Of a stretch of DNA of 64,000 nucleotides, positions 1 through 8,236 are shown piece after piece. Under the pieces are notes generated by a model. That model searched no databases and was not told where the DNA came from. It saw only the letters and a list, made by a program, of their open reading frames with translations. Every line of letters starts with the position of its first letter. Positions within the stretch are counted from its first letter, which is position 1. Origin of the DNA: Thermotoga sp. Ku-13t. GTDB taxonomy: Bacteria; Thermotogota; Thermotogae; Thermotogales; DSM-5069. Where the stretch lies: assembly GCF_011057685.1 (NCBI RefSeq), contig NZ_LNFY01000001.1, forward strand, positions 186,001 through 250,000, read 5' to 3'. The position numbers were made by a program, and so were the translations under genes.

Positions 1-1
1 A

Positions 2-1306
2 GTTTCCAGCCTCGGGTTCAACCTCGCATGGAAACACCTCAACCAGCTCAAACGGGTTCGCTGTGAGCGTTTCGTCTACGACGAGAGTTTCAAAAGGTTC
101 TACTCGCTCGACAGCCGAACACCAATAGACCAGTTCAAGGTCTGGGCATTCTCTCTTCACTTTGAGAACGATGTTCTCAACGTTGTAAAACTCCTTCTGA
201 AGAAGGCTGTGCCGCTGAAAAATCTGGATCGATCCGATCTGCATCCTGTTATCCTTTTTGGAGGAACCCTCACGTACGTCGATTTGTCCCTGATCCGCAA
301 AATTGCCGATGTGATACTCCATGGCGATATCGAACCGATGTTGCCCCACCTTGAAGAAGCATTTCAGAACATCAGCAGGTCATCTCTTCTACACGCCTTC
401 GCGAAGCTTCCCTTTGCCAGTGTACCGGCATTGGGTAAAAGGTACGAGGGAATCTCCCAGTGCCGTGAACTCGATCTCCACGTTCCTGTTTCTCCCCTAG
501 TCCCTTCACGCGGTGATTTCGCGGGCAGACTCCTAATCGAGATAGAGAGGGGCTGTATTCACAGATGTGCCTACTGCATGATGGGCAAATTGAAGAAGCC
601 CGCCAGGTTCTTGAGCTTGGAAAAGATATCTGACGTTTTGCGTAGACACAATTCTGTGGGACTGATCGCCTCGAACGTGACCGACTATCCATGGCTGGAT
701 GAGCTCATCGATCTGCTCGAACGTTCGAACGTCTCAGTTTCTGTTTCATCGCTCAGATTGGATCGACTGAATGAGAGGTTCCTGAATTTTTTGAGAAAGC
801 ATCAGAACAGCTTCACCGTTGCTCTGGAAAGTGCGAGTGAAAGGCTGAGGAACGTTCTGAAAAAAGACCTGTCTGATGTACAAATCGAGAAGGCCTTGCT
901 CATGGCAAGGAAGGCTGGTTTCGAAGAGATAAAGGTCTACTTCATGTTCGGTTTCGATGAGGAAACCGAACACGATCTGAGAGCGATCGGCGATGTGGCC
1001 AGACACATTCTTGAACTTGGATTCAGAACGGTCAAATTCTCGATAAATCCGTTCGTACCCAAACGTGGCACTGAGATGGGAGAACACCACATGCAGGATG
1101 AAAAGACTTTGAAAGAAAAGATGAAGATCATCTCCTCGTCCTTACCTAAGGAAGTGAAAGCCACGTTTGAGAGTCTGAAACAGAGCAAAATCCAGTACAT
1201 CATAAACAGCATGGACGAAAACAGTGCCGAGAATTTCTTAACGCACGCTCAGCATTCTGACGAAGGCAAAATCGACAAACTCGTGTTCGAAGTGGCAACT
1301 TTTTGA
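2..1306 (+). CDS. Radical SAM protein, 5' end outside the window (partial)
   Basis: The reading frame is open from base 2 to a TGA at 1304-1306, giving 434 visible residues, so the start lies outside the window. The frame upstream of the first in-window GTG at 209 reads as ordinary protein. The radical-SAM cysteine motif CxxxCxxC (Cys-Ile-His-Arg-Cys-Ala-Tyr-Cys) is at about 553-579 and should hold the [4Fe-4S] cluster that cleaves S-adenosylmethionine. A TIM-barrel-like core follows, including the segment VALESASERLR. The preceding ~180 residues could be a cobalamin-binding-like or substrate domain, but I cannot prove that from what is visible. The substrate is unknown. A spacer of under 60 bp separates it from the TetR gene. 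Confidence 0.8.
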   Translation, partial: VSSLGFNLAWKHLNQLKRVRCERFVYDESFKRFYSLDSRTPIDQFKVWAFSLHFENDVLNVVKLLLKKAVPLKNLDRSDLHPVILFGGTLTYVDLSLIRKIADVILHGDIEPMLPHLEEAFQNISRSSLLHAFAKLPFASVPALGKRYEGISQCRELDLHVPVSPLVPSRGDFAGRLLIEIERGCIHRCAYCMMGKLKKPARFLSLEKISDVLRRHNSVGLIASNVTDYPWLDELIDLLERSNVSVSVSSLRLDRLNERFLNFLRKHQNSFTVALESASERLRNVLKKDLSDVQIEKALLMARKAGFEEIKVYFMFGFDEETEHDLRAIGDVARHILELGFRTVKFSINPFVPKRGTEMGEHHMQDEKTLKEKMKIISSSLPKEVKATFESLKQSKIQYIINSMDENSAENFLTHAQHSDEGKIDKLVFEVATF

Positions 1307-1318
1307 ATTCACCAGGTT

Positions 1319-1324
1319 TATAAT
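1319..1324 (+). promoter_or_regulatory. Possible -10 box for the tandem TetR gene
   Basis: A perfect TATAAT lies 40 bp before the TTG start of the TetR-type gene. I see no convincing -35 hexamer 16-18 bp upstream, so this is only a candidate. An SD sequence AGGGGGA follows at about 1350-1356. Confidence 0.3.
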
Positions 1325-1363
1325 CCAATGTGAAAACCGATTCACCAGACAGGGGGAAGAACG

Positions 1364-2578
1364 TTGAGGAGAGACCCAAAACGCTCGGATGGGAAGAAAA
1401 CCTTCTCCGACCTGCTCAGCTCAGCCTTGGAACTCTTCGCAACGCACGGTTATCATGCTGTCTCCGTTCCCATGATTTCGAAAAAGGCAGGTGTGAAACC
1501 CCCAACTTTCTACCAGTATTTCAACAGTAAAGAGAGCGTTCACGAAAAGTTGATCCAGGAAGCGTTCAACCTCTTTGTGAGCAGCATGAGTACCATCAAC
1601 GATGAAAATCCCAGATCACTCGTCGAAACCTTCATAAAGGCGTACGCCGCGTTCTTTTCAAACCACTTTCAGCATTTTCGCATCCTCCACGAAGCTGTCT
1701 ATTTGAAGAGAAACCTCAAAAGAAAACTCGATCAGGTTCTGAGGACCAAGGTTGTGGAAAAACTCTTACCTTACGCCGAAGAGAAAGAAAAAAAAGTGGC
1801 TACATGGTTCGTCACCGGACCGATCAGGTTCGCGTGTATATTCAGATCCCTCGTGGAAGAACGGTCGATCGAAGAAACGATGGTTGAAGACTTCGTGGAG
1901 CTCATCACCAGCGGCATCGATCCGGACGATCACGTTCTGGACAGCCGTGTTTTCGATGTGGATGTGAAACCCCTCATTGTTGAAACCAGTTCAACCAAAA
2001 CACGGTTGCTTCAGGCGGCTGAAAAGCTCTTCGGAAAGTACGGCTATCGGAACACGATGGTGAGTGATATCACAAAACTGGCGAGCGTTGCGGCTGGCAC
2101 TTTTTACGTGTACTTTCAGAGCAAGGAATCCATACTCGAAGAACTCGTGATGTCCACGAACAGGAACCTGAGGCTCACCATTGCGAGTGCGATTAAAGGT
2201 TTCGCCGACAGACGTGACGCAGAAATAGCGGGTTACAGCGCGTTCTTGAAATTCTTCCTGAACCATCCCAGCATGTACTCGGTCGTCAGGCAGGCCGAGT
2301 TTTTTAACCCCAGCATTTCGCGGACGTACTACGAGAAAATCTTCAACAGTTACCTCCCTCCGCTGAACAGGGCGATCGAGCTGAACATGATCAAGCCTCT
2401 CAGAGCCACAAATCTTGCGGTTGCGCTCATGGGCATTGGTCATTTCATGGGAGAAGACCTTGTCGTCTACAGCAAGACGTCCCTGTCTCAGATCAACGAT
2501 TATCTCTTCCTCCTGGCGCGCTACCTTTTCAAGGGTGTAGGGCTTGAAAAAGTGAGAACGAGCAACAGCGCGCAATAA
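1364..2578 (+). CDS. Tandem TetR-family regulator (two TetR units in one chain)
   Basis: This 404-residue protein has two TetR DNA-binding heads. The first spans about residues 11-62 and ends in the helix-turn-helix signature PPTFYQYFNSKESV. The second spans about 208-258 with the matching AAGTFYVYFQSKESI. Each is followed by an all-helical stretch of about 140-150 residues of the ligand-binding type. Ordinary TetR proteins have about 200 residues, so this is a head-to-tail duplication or fusion in an uninterrupted frame. Translation probably starts at TTG 1364, behind AGGGGGA. It lies directly upstream of the large transport/CoA island in the same direction and is the obvious candidate to control it; an inverted repeat sits over the next gene's promoter. 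The ligand is unknown. Confidence 0.85.
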   Translation: MRRDPKRSDGKKTFSDLLSSALELFATHGYHAVSVPMISKKAGVKPPTFYQYFNSKESVHEKLIQEAFNLFVSSMSTINDENPRSLVETFIKAYAAFFSNHFQHFRILHEAVYLKRNLKRKLDQVLRTKVVEKLLPYAEEKEKKVATWFVTGPIRFACIFRSLVEERSIEETMVEDFVELITSGIDPDDHVLDSRVFDVDVKPLIVETSSTKTRLLQAAEKLFGKYGYRNTMVSDITKLASVAAGTFYVYFQSKESILEELVMSTNRNLRLTIASAIKGFADRRDAEIAGYSAFLKFFLNHPSMYSVVRQAEFFNPSISRTYYEKIFNSYLPPLNRAIELNMIKPLRATNLAVALMGIGHFMGEDLVVYSKTSLSQINDYLFLLARYLFKGVGLEKVRTSNSAQ

Positions 2579-2663
2579 AGAGTGCAAGAAAGATAAACGC
2601 ACACAGCTTCGACTTATCGTTGGTAAACTTCAAACTATTATGTTTAACGTTTATTTTCAGGTG

Positions 2664-2717
2664 TTGCGTTGAGGTTTCCAAATCTGGTATCATACATAGT
2701 GAATCACATATCAGATT
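2664..2717 (+). promoter_or_regulatory. Promoter and putative operator of the transport/CoA island
   Basis: A plausible sigma-70 promoter is TTGCGT (2664-2669), an 18 bp spacer and TATCAT (2688-2693). An inverted repeat covers the -10: AATCTGGTAT at 2681-2690 and ATATCAGATT at 2708-2717. The arms match at 9 of 10 positions and are separated by 17 bp. A repressor bound here would block initiation. The nearest candidate is the tandem TetR protein encoded just upstream; that assignment is inference. Confidence 0.45.
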
Positions 2718-2748
2718 GACTGCTGGTTCACTTTACAGGAGGGGAAGC

Positions 2749-3780
2749 ATGCGAGATCACGTGGGCGTAGCCGGGATAGGAACGTACCTTCCGAAACGGT
2801 ATTTGAGTGCGAAAGAACTGGCCTCGCTGACCGGTATCGACGAAAAGGTTATCGTGGAAAAGTTCGGAATCAAAGGCAAATACGTTCCAGCAGAAGATGA
2901 CACCACGAGTCATATGGGCATCATGGCCGCAAGGGAAGCGATCAAAAACGCACGGATCGATCCAGAAGAGATAGATGTTGTTATCTGGAACGGTGCGCAG
3001 CACAAAGATTACCCCTGCTGGCTCGCCTGTGCGAAGGTTGCTCATGAAATCGGTGCGAAGCGTGCCTGGGCGTTCGACATGGAAGCGATGTGTGGTTCGA
3101 TGATTGTGGGACTTCAAGTGGCGAGGTCCATCATGTTGAGCGAGAAGAACGTGAACACAGTTTTGCTGGTGAGCGGTTATCGAAACGTTGATCTAGTGAA
3201 TCATTCGTACAAACCGACCTCTTTCATGCTCGACATAGGTGCAAGCGGTGCGGCCGTGGTGCTCAAGAAGAATCTGGGTGAGAACATCCTTCTGGGTGTC
3301 TCGAGCATCGTTGACGGTTCCTTTGCAGAAGATTGTATCGTACCAGTCGGAGGCACGAAAAAGTGGCCGGTGAAGCCCGAAGATCTCGACGAGTATTATT
3401 TTCATCTCGTGGATCCCGAATCCTTCAAAGAGAGATTGAACAGCGTCACGTTGAAGAACTTCTATTCGGTGATAGATGACGCTCTGATGAAGAGCGGATT
3501 TTCCCGCAAAGACATATCGTACCTCGCCATACTCCATTTCAAGAGATCGGCACACCTTGAGGTACTGGCTGAACTTGGTTTGAAAGAAGACCAATCTTTC
3601 TACCTCGAAGGTTACGGTCACATGGGACAGAACGATCAGATCTTTTCGTTGCAGGAGGGTTTGAAATGCGGAAAGATCAAAGATGGTGATGTGATCGTCC
3701 TAGTGGGGGCGGGCGTGGGCTGGACGTGGAACGCGGCGGTCCTGAAATGGGGAAAGATGAGAGAGCCCATCATGTGGTGA
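2749..3780 (+). CDS. KAS-III-like (FabH/HMG-CoA-synthase superfamily) condensing enzyme
   Basis: This is a 343-residue thiolase-superfamily protein. The start is ATG 2749 behind GGAGGGGAA; the frame is open upstream to 2620, but that stretch holds the promoter. The nucleophilic cysteine is visible in MEAMCGSM (about Cys115). The histidine position reads HFKRSAH rather than HQAN. The loop that carries Asn in true FabH reads YGHMGQND, so Asn is replaced by His. A glycine-rich C-terminal segment (VLVGAGVGWTW) is present. These changes argue against a housekeeping fatty-acid starter role and suggest a divergent acyl-CoA condensing or thiolytic enzyme. It is the first gene of the island, just before a CoA-transferase. 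The exact reaction is unknown. Confidence 0.75.
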   Translation: MRDHVGVAGIGTYLPKRYLSAKELASLTGIDEKVIVEKFGIKGKYVPAEDDTTSHMGIMAAREAIKNARIDPEEIDVVIWNGAQHKDYPCWLACAKVAHEIGAKRAWAFDMEAMCGSMIVGLQVARSIMLSEKNVNTVLLVSGYRNVDLVNHSYKPTSFMLDIGASGAAVVLKKNLGENILLGVSSIVDGSFAEDCIVPVGGTKKWPVKPEDLDEYYFHLVDPESFKERLNSVTLKNFYSVIDDALMKSGFSRKDISYLAILHFKRSAHLEVLAELGLKEDQSFYLEGYGHMGQNDQIFSLQEGLKCGKIKDGDVIVLVGAGVGWTWNAAVLKWGKMREPIMW

Positions 3781-3792
3781 GGGGGAACGAAC

Positions 3793-5094
3793 ATGGACTG
3801 GCGAGAAGTTTACAGGAAAAAACTCGTCGATATTGACAAAGTGCTAGATCTCGTTCAGAGCAACCATACGATAGTCGTCGGAATGGCGCCGATGGAACCC
3901 AAAATCTTCCTACGAAACCTCCACAGGGTCGCAGATAGGGTTGAGAACGTAACTGTGTTCACCTGTCTCAACATGGAGGAGTATCCGTTCTACATGAGTG
4001 AGAGATACAGCAAAAGTTTCCAGAACGCATCCTGGTACTTCGGTGCCTCGAACAGACAGGCGGTGAAGAACAACTACGGAACGGTCAGTTACGTTCCGAA
4101 CAACCTTCATCAGGCGGGAACGAACCTTCTGGACAGCAGAGATATCGACCTCTTCGTGGGTGTCGCTTCCCCCATGGACAAAAACGGTTTTCTCACACTA
4201 TCAGCATCGATCGTCTACGAAAAGGATGTGATGGAGAGAGCCAAAAAGGTGGTGCTCGAGGTCAACCCCAGGGCGCCGAGAACTCATGGAGATACCCAGG
4301 TTCACATCAGCGAGGTAGACTACGTGATCGAGGTCGATTATGACTTACCGGAGGCTGAACTCGCTGAGCCAACGGACGTTGAATCGAAAATAGCCCATCA
4401 CGTCAGTGAACTGATCGAAGACGGTTCCACCATCCAGATAGGCATCGGTGGGATACCAAACGCCGTTGCGAAATTGCTCTCCAGTAAGAAGGATCTGGGT
4501 GTTCACACGGAGATGTTCACCGAGTCCATGATAGACCTTTTCGAAATGGGGGTGATAACGAACAGAAAGAAAACTTTGTGGAAGGGTAAGTTCGTCTGTA
4601 CGTTCGCTTTCGGCACGAAGAGGCTCTACAATTTCGTGGATGACAACCCCTCGGTGATGTTCCTGCGCGGAAGGTATGTGAACGATCCGTACGTGATCGC
4701 ACAGAACGAAAAGATGGTGAGCATCAACACGGCGCTCATGGTGGATCTGACAGGAAACGTCTGCTCCGAAGCTCTGGGCACACAGCATTACAGTGGAACC
4801 GGTGGGCAACTCGATACCCACAGGGGAGCGGTGAAGAGTAAAAACGGTAAAGGTATCATCGCTTTGAGATCGACCGCAAAGAATGGCACCATTTCAACGA
4901 TCGTGCCACTGTTGCCGCAGGGTTCTCCCATCACCGTTCCAAGGCAAGAATTGGACTACGTTGTCACCGAATGGGGCATCGCGCACGTCAGGGGAAAAAC
5001 CGTGAAGGAAAGAACACTGGAACTCATCTCTGTCGCTCATCCAAATTTCAGGGAAATGCTGCAATTCGAAGCCAGGAAACTGGGTTTAATTTGA
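3793..5094 (+). CDS. Acetyl-CoA hydrolase/CoA-transferase family protein
   Basis: This 433-residue protein belongs to the Cat1/4-hydroxybutyrate CoA-transferase family, which moves CoA between acetyl-CoA and other short carboxylic acids. It has the CoA-binding motif IQIGIGGIPNAV (about residues 214-225), the segment MFTESMIDLFEMG with the likely catalytic glutamate near residue 244, and SGTGGQLD near the C-terminus. The length is normal for the family. The start ATG 3793 lies 12 bp after the preceding stop and follows GAGGGGGAA. Its place between a KAS-III-like enzyme and a Liv-type transporter suggests it activates an imported acid to its CoA ester. The substrate is not readable from sequence. 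Confidence 0.85.
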   Translation: MDWREVYRKKLVDIDKVLDLVQSNHTIVVGMAPMEPKIFLRNLHRVADRVENVTVFTCLNMEEYPFYMSERYSKSFQNASWYFGASNRQAVKNNYGTVSYVPNNLHQAGTNLLDSRDIDLFVGVASPMDKNGFLTLSASIVYEKDVMERAKKVVLEVNPRAPRTHGDTQVHISEVDYVIEVDYDLPEAELAEPTDVESKIAHHVSELIEDGSTIQIGIGGIPNAVAKLLSSKKDLGVHTEMFTESMIDLFEMGVITNRKKTLWKGKFVCTFAFGTKRLYNFVDDNPSVMFLRGRYVNDPYVIAQNEKMVSINTALMVDLTGNVCSEALGTQHYSGTGGQLDTHRGAVKSKNGKGIIALRSTAKNGTISTIVPLLPQGSPITVPRQELDYVVTEWGIAHVRGKTVKERTLELISVAHPNFREMLQFEARKLGLI

Positions 5095-5110
5095 TCGAAA
5101 GGGTGATATT

Positions 5111-6337
5111 ATGAAGAAAATCGTGGTCTCACTACTGATCTTGTTCGCAGTTTTGAGTTTTGCGCGAACCATCAAGATTGGAGCCGTTCTGCCGCTATCC
5201 GACATAACGGGAAGGCAAGCCGCGAACGCCATGAAGTTGGCGGTGAAGGAAGTCAACGAAGCAGGCGGTGTGCTCGGCATGCAACTGGAACTGTTCATCG
5301 TTGACGATGAGATGAAGCCAGAGAAGGGAGCTGCTGCGATCGACAGGCTCGCCACGGTAGAAAAAGTCGATTTCTTCGTCGGAGGAATGTCTAGCAGCGT
5401 GCATTTGGCACAGATTCCCATACTGAAAAAATACCAGAAGATAACAGTTTGGATAGGTGCTGCGTCCTACAAGTGTGAGGAAGCGATAGGACCAGATGCA
5501 GATTGGTACTTTCATTTGCACCCATGGGATTATCTGCAGGGTGAAAGCTATGCACACGGCTGGCGGGCGATCACAGAAAAGTATCCTCAAGTGAAGATCG
5601 AAAAGATCTTCCTGGCTTACGAAGAAGGCGCCTTCGGAACGAGCTCGTTCAAATCGTATCAGGACGAGTTCGAACTCGCAAAGAAGGGAACGGGAGTTTG
5701 GACCGGCTTGATGAAGGACCTCAAGGGTGCATCTTTCAAGAGTGCGGCGCTCGGAGGAGGAGACTACAGGGCGGTCCTTCTTCAGGCGAAACAGTACGAT
5801 CCTGACCTGTTCATCTGGGCCGGTTACGATGCCGACGCGATACCGATCCTCGTTCAGGCCAAGGAGATAGGTTTCGCACCCAAGCTGTTCGTCGGAGCGC
5901 CTCCGGGATGGCCGGCAGGTTTTGGTAAGAACCCGCTCTCCCATGGTGTCATTCTGTACGGCATGTGGGCACCCACTCTGAAAGATGTCAGTCCCGTCGC
6001 AAAACGCTTCTGGGATGCGTACGTCAAGGAATTCAACGAAGAACCGGCAACGTACTTCGCTCCACTCGGATATACCAACATAATGTTCCTCGTTGAGGGC
6101 ATCAAGAAAGCTGGCTCGCTCGACAAAGAAGCTATCATCAAAGCACTAAGAGAAATCGAGTACGATTCGCCGGTTGGAGGAGTTCTCAAGATCTCACCGA
6201 GCAGGATCATCAAGAACCAAGGTTTCAGGGCCCAGAAGATCTTGCAATGGCAGAACGGCGTGCAGCACGTCATCTGGCCTTTTGAGTATCAAACGGCGGA
6301 ATTGATCTATCCTTTCCCAGGTTGGGAAGGTAGGTAA
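5111..6337 (+). CDS. Liv-type ABC transporter substrate-binding protein 1
   Basis: A 408-residue exported protein of the type I periplasmic-binding fold (Peripla_BP_6, the LivJ/LivK family). The N-terminus is a clear signal peptide: two lysines, about 13 hydrophobic residues and a small-residue cleavage region near residue 18. The mature protein begins with a beta-strand reading TIKIGAVLPLSD, as in this family. It would capture solute outside the membrane and deliver it to the LivHM permease encoded next. Family members bind branched-chain amino acids, amides, urea, or aliphatic and aromatic acids. With a CoA-transferase and KAS-III enzyme alongside, an organic acid is as likely as an amino acid. 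A strong stem-loop follows the stop codon. Confidence 0.9.
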   Translation: MKKIVVSLLILFAVLSFARTIKIGAVLPLSDITGRQAANAMKLAVKEVNEAGGVLGMQLELFIVDDEMKPEKGAAAIDRLATVEKVDFFVGGMSSSVHLAQIPILKKYQKITVWIGAASYKCEEAIGPDADWYFHLHPWDYLQGESYAHGWRAITEKYPQVKIEKIFLAYEEGAFGTSSFKSYQDEFELAKKGTGVWTGLMKDLKGASFKSAALGGGDYRAVLLQAKQYDPDLFIWAGYDADAIPILVQAKEIGFAPKLFVGAPPGWPAGFGKNPLSHGVILYGMWAPTLKDVSPVAKRFWDAYVKEFNEEPATYFAPLGYTNIMFLVEGIKKAGSLDKEAIIKALREIEYDSPVGGVLKISPSRIIKNQGFRAQKILQWQNGVQHVIWPFEYQTAELIYPFPGWEGR

Positions 6338-6343
6338 TTCGTA

Positions 6344-6366
6344 TGGCTGGGCCCAGCGCCCAGCCA
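6344..6366 (+). other. Stem-loop after the first binding-protein gene
   Basis: A 9 bp perfect stem, TGGCTGGGC (6344-6352) with GCCCAGCCA (6358-6366), encloses a 5-base loop 7 bp after the binding-protein stop. No U-tract follows, so it is probably an mRNA-stabilising or partial-termination structure that keeps binding-protein mRNA in excess over permease mRNA. Confidence 0.65.
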
Positions 6367-6394
6367 TTATCGACTTCGAAAGAGGTGGAAGGAT

Positions 6395-7309
6395 GTGAAC
6401 AAGAAAACGATCGGCTACATAGTTTTAGTTGTTGTGCTTTTCCTCGTTGCGTTGTTGAGACCGTACGCTTTTTTCTACGGCTTGCAGAGGGGCAGTCTCT
6501 ACGGTCTGGTTGCTCTGCCCCTGGCGCTCATACTCGGCATCGTTGGGCTTTTGAATCTGGCTCACGGTGAATTTTTGACGCTGTCACTTTATCTCACTTA
6601 CGTCCTTTTCAACAAGTTTGGAGTGGACCCAGCTGTTTCTTCTCTGTTAACGTTTCCCATCCTCTTTGTTTTCGGGCTGCTCGTGTACAAACTTGTCATA
6701 GAGAGATCCTTGAAATCCCACCATCTCAACCTTCTGCTCTTAACGTTCGGCGTCTCCATAGTCATGGTCGAATCGTTCAACATCCTGTGGACTTCCAGAC
6801 CCAGGAACATATACACACCCTACGCAACGACATCGATCAAGGTTTTTGGCATCCACGTGGGTGCGTACGAGTTCGTCTACACACTCTTAGCGTTCCTCGT
6901 GCTGGCCGGATTGCTCGTTTTCTTGAAGAGGACACGCTTGGGGCAGGCAACCTACGCAGTTGGACAGAACCCGAAAGGTGCAGCTCTGGTGGGCATCAAC
7001 GTTAAACTGGTGTATGCGTTCGTGTTCGGTCTTTCGGCGGCACTGGTGGCACTTGCAGGATCATTTCTGTCTGTGAGGAGCTCCATCTTCCCGCAGGCTG
7101 GGGGACCATTCACGATGAAATCTTTCAGCTTGACAGCGATGGCGGGCCTGGGGAATCTCTTCGGTATAGTGCTTGCTGGTATTGTGCTCGCGATCGCTGA
7201 GGAAGTTGTGAAATCCATACCAGATTATGCGGGCTGGGCAGACCTGGTGTTCTTCGCTGTGCTAATAATCGCGATCGTCGTCAGGGCTTTTGGGAGGAGA
7301 GAGGGATGA
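6395..7309 (+). CDS. livH: Liv-type ABC transporter permease LivH (transporter 1)
   Basis: A 304-residue integral membrane protein with about eight hydrophobic segments. It carries the LivH hallmark GIVGLLNLAHGEFLTLS near the N-terminus and the coupling-loop region TRLGQATYAVGQNPKGAALVGIN that contacts the ATPase. The start is GTG 6395. The 3' end overlaps the next permease gene by ATGA. It forms the membrane channel with LivM. The substrate follows from the binding protein and is not known. Confidence 0.9.
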   Translation: MNKKTIGYIVLVVVLFLVALLRPYAFFYGLQRGSLYGLVALPLALILGIVGLLNLAHGEFLTLSLYLTYVLFNKFGVDPAVSSLLTFPILFVFGLLVYKLVIERSLKSHHLNLLLLTFGVSIVMVESFNILWTSRPRNIYTPYATTSIKVFGIHVGAYEFVYTLLAFLVLAGLLVFLKRTRLGQATYAVGQNPKGAALVGINVKLVYAFVFGLSAALVALAGSFLSVRSSIFPQAGGPFTMKSFSLTAMAGLGNLFGIVLAGIVLAIAEEVVKSIPDYAGWADLVFFAVLIIAIVVRAFGRREG

Positions 7310-8223
7310 GAATGAGATACATCTTTATACCAGCGATATGCGTGCTGTGCTTTGTGCTGCCCTTCTTCATCGACGCCTATCTCGTGCACGTGTTCACTTC
7401 GATCATGATCTTTCTATCCCTGTCCTTGAGCTGGGACATGATGCTGCGAACGGGCCAGCTCTCTTTTGGAATAGCCGGTTTCTTTGGCCTTGGTGCCTAC
7501 GCTTCGATCATAGCTGTTGACGATTTTTCCGTTCATCCCATGTTGAGCATCTTTGTTGCTGCAGTCTTTGCAGCCCTCGTGGCCTTCACCCTTGGATGGA
7601 TAGTACTGAGGCTCAGGGAGATCTACTTCGCCATAACGACACTCGCTCTTTCCAGCGTTTTCATGATCTTTGCGAGGAACCTGAGCGATCTCACCGGTGG
7701 TTCTGCAGGAAAGGTGCTCTACGAATCGATTTTTGGTGGAGATCCCATCAAAACTTACTGGCTCGTTCTTTCGGTGACACTCGCTGTGGTCCTGCTGTCG
7801 GAAATTTTTCAGAGAAGCAGGATTCGCTTTGCGATCAACTCCATAAGGGATGATGAGATCGCGGCGAAGTGTTCTGGTGTGAACATTTTCAAATATCTTT
7901 TGTTCGTCTTCGTGCTCACATCGGCTATTCAGGGTGCGGTGGGCGCACTTTATGCTCAGCAGTACGCGTTCGTGGAGCCAGAAAGCACTTTTTCTGCAAA
8001 CTTTCTGCTGCTCCCGATGTCGATGGCGCTGGTTGGTGGCATCTATTCGACCATCGGTCCAATAATAGGTGCCCTCGCTCTCGGGCTGGCTTCGGAATAC
8101 CTCAAGTTGCTCATGCCCTACGGGCATCTGATCATCTACGGTTTGATCCTCATCGTGACGATACTGTTTTTACCGAGAGGCGTTTATGGAACCATCACCG
8201 AGAAAATGGCAAAGAAGAGGTAG
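7306..8223 (+). CDS. livM: Liv-type ABC transporter permease LivM (transporter 1)
   Basis: A 305-residue membrane protein, the second permease half. Family features are GQLSFGIAGFFGLGAYASI near residue 50, the coupling segment SRIRFAINSIRDDEIAAKCSGVN, and a C-terminal FLPRGVYGTI where LivM proteins normally end. Unlike the LivM of transporter 2 it stops there, with no extra domain. The start ATG overlaps the stop of livH, indicating translational coupling. Confidence 0.9.
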   Translation: MRMRYIFIPAICVLCFVLPFFIDAYLVHVFTSIMIFLSLSLSWDMMLRTGQLSFGIAGFFGLGAYASIIAVDDFSVHPMLSIFVAAVFAALVAFTLGWIVLRLREIYFAITTLALSSVFMIFARNLSDLTGGSAGKVLYESIFGGDPIKTYWLVLSVTLAVVLLSEIFQRSRIRFAINSIRDDEIAAKCSGVNIFKYLLFVFVLTSAIQGAVGALYAQQYAFVEPESTFSANFLLLPMSMALVGGIYSTIGPIIGALALGLASEYLKLLMPYGHLIIYGLILIVTILFLPRGVYGTITEKMAKKR

Positions 8224-8236
8224 GAGGTCCGATGCC

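Noticed and set aside
1330-1530. 66-codon ORF overlapping the TetR gene start
   Set aside because: It is a frame shadow of the TetR coding sequence, with no homology or good SD.
2620-2748. Longer start for the first KAS-III-like protein
   Set aside because: The 43-residue extension has no family similarity, and the promoter and inverted repeat lie inside it; ATG 2749 has a strong SD.
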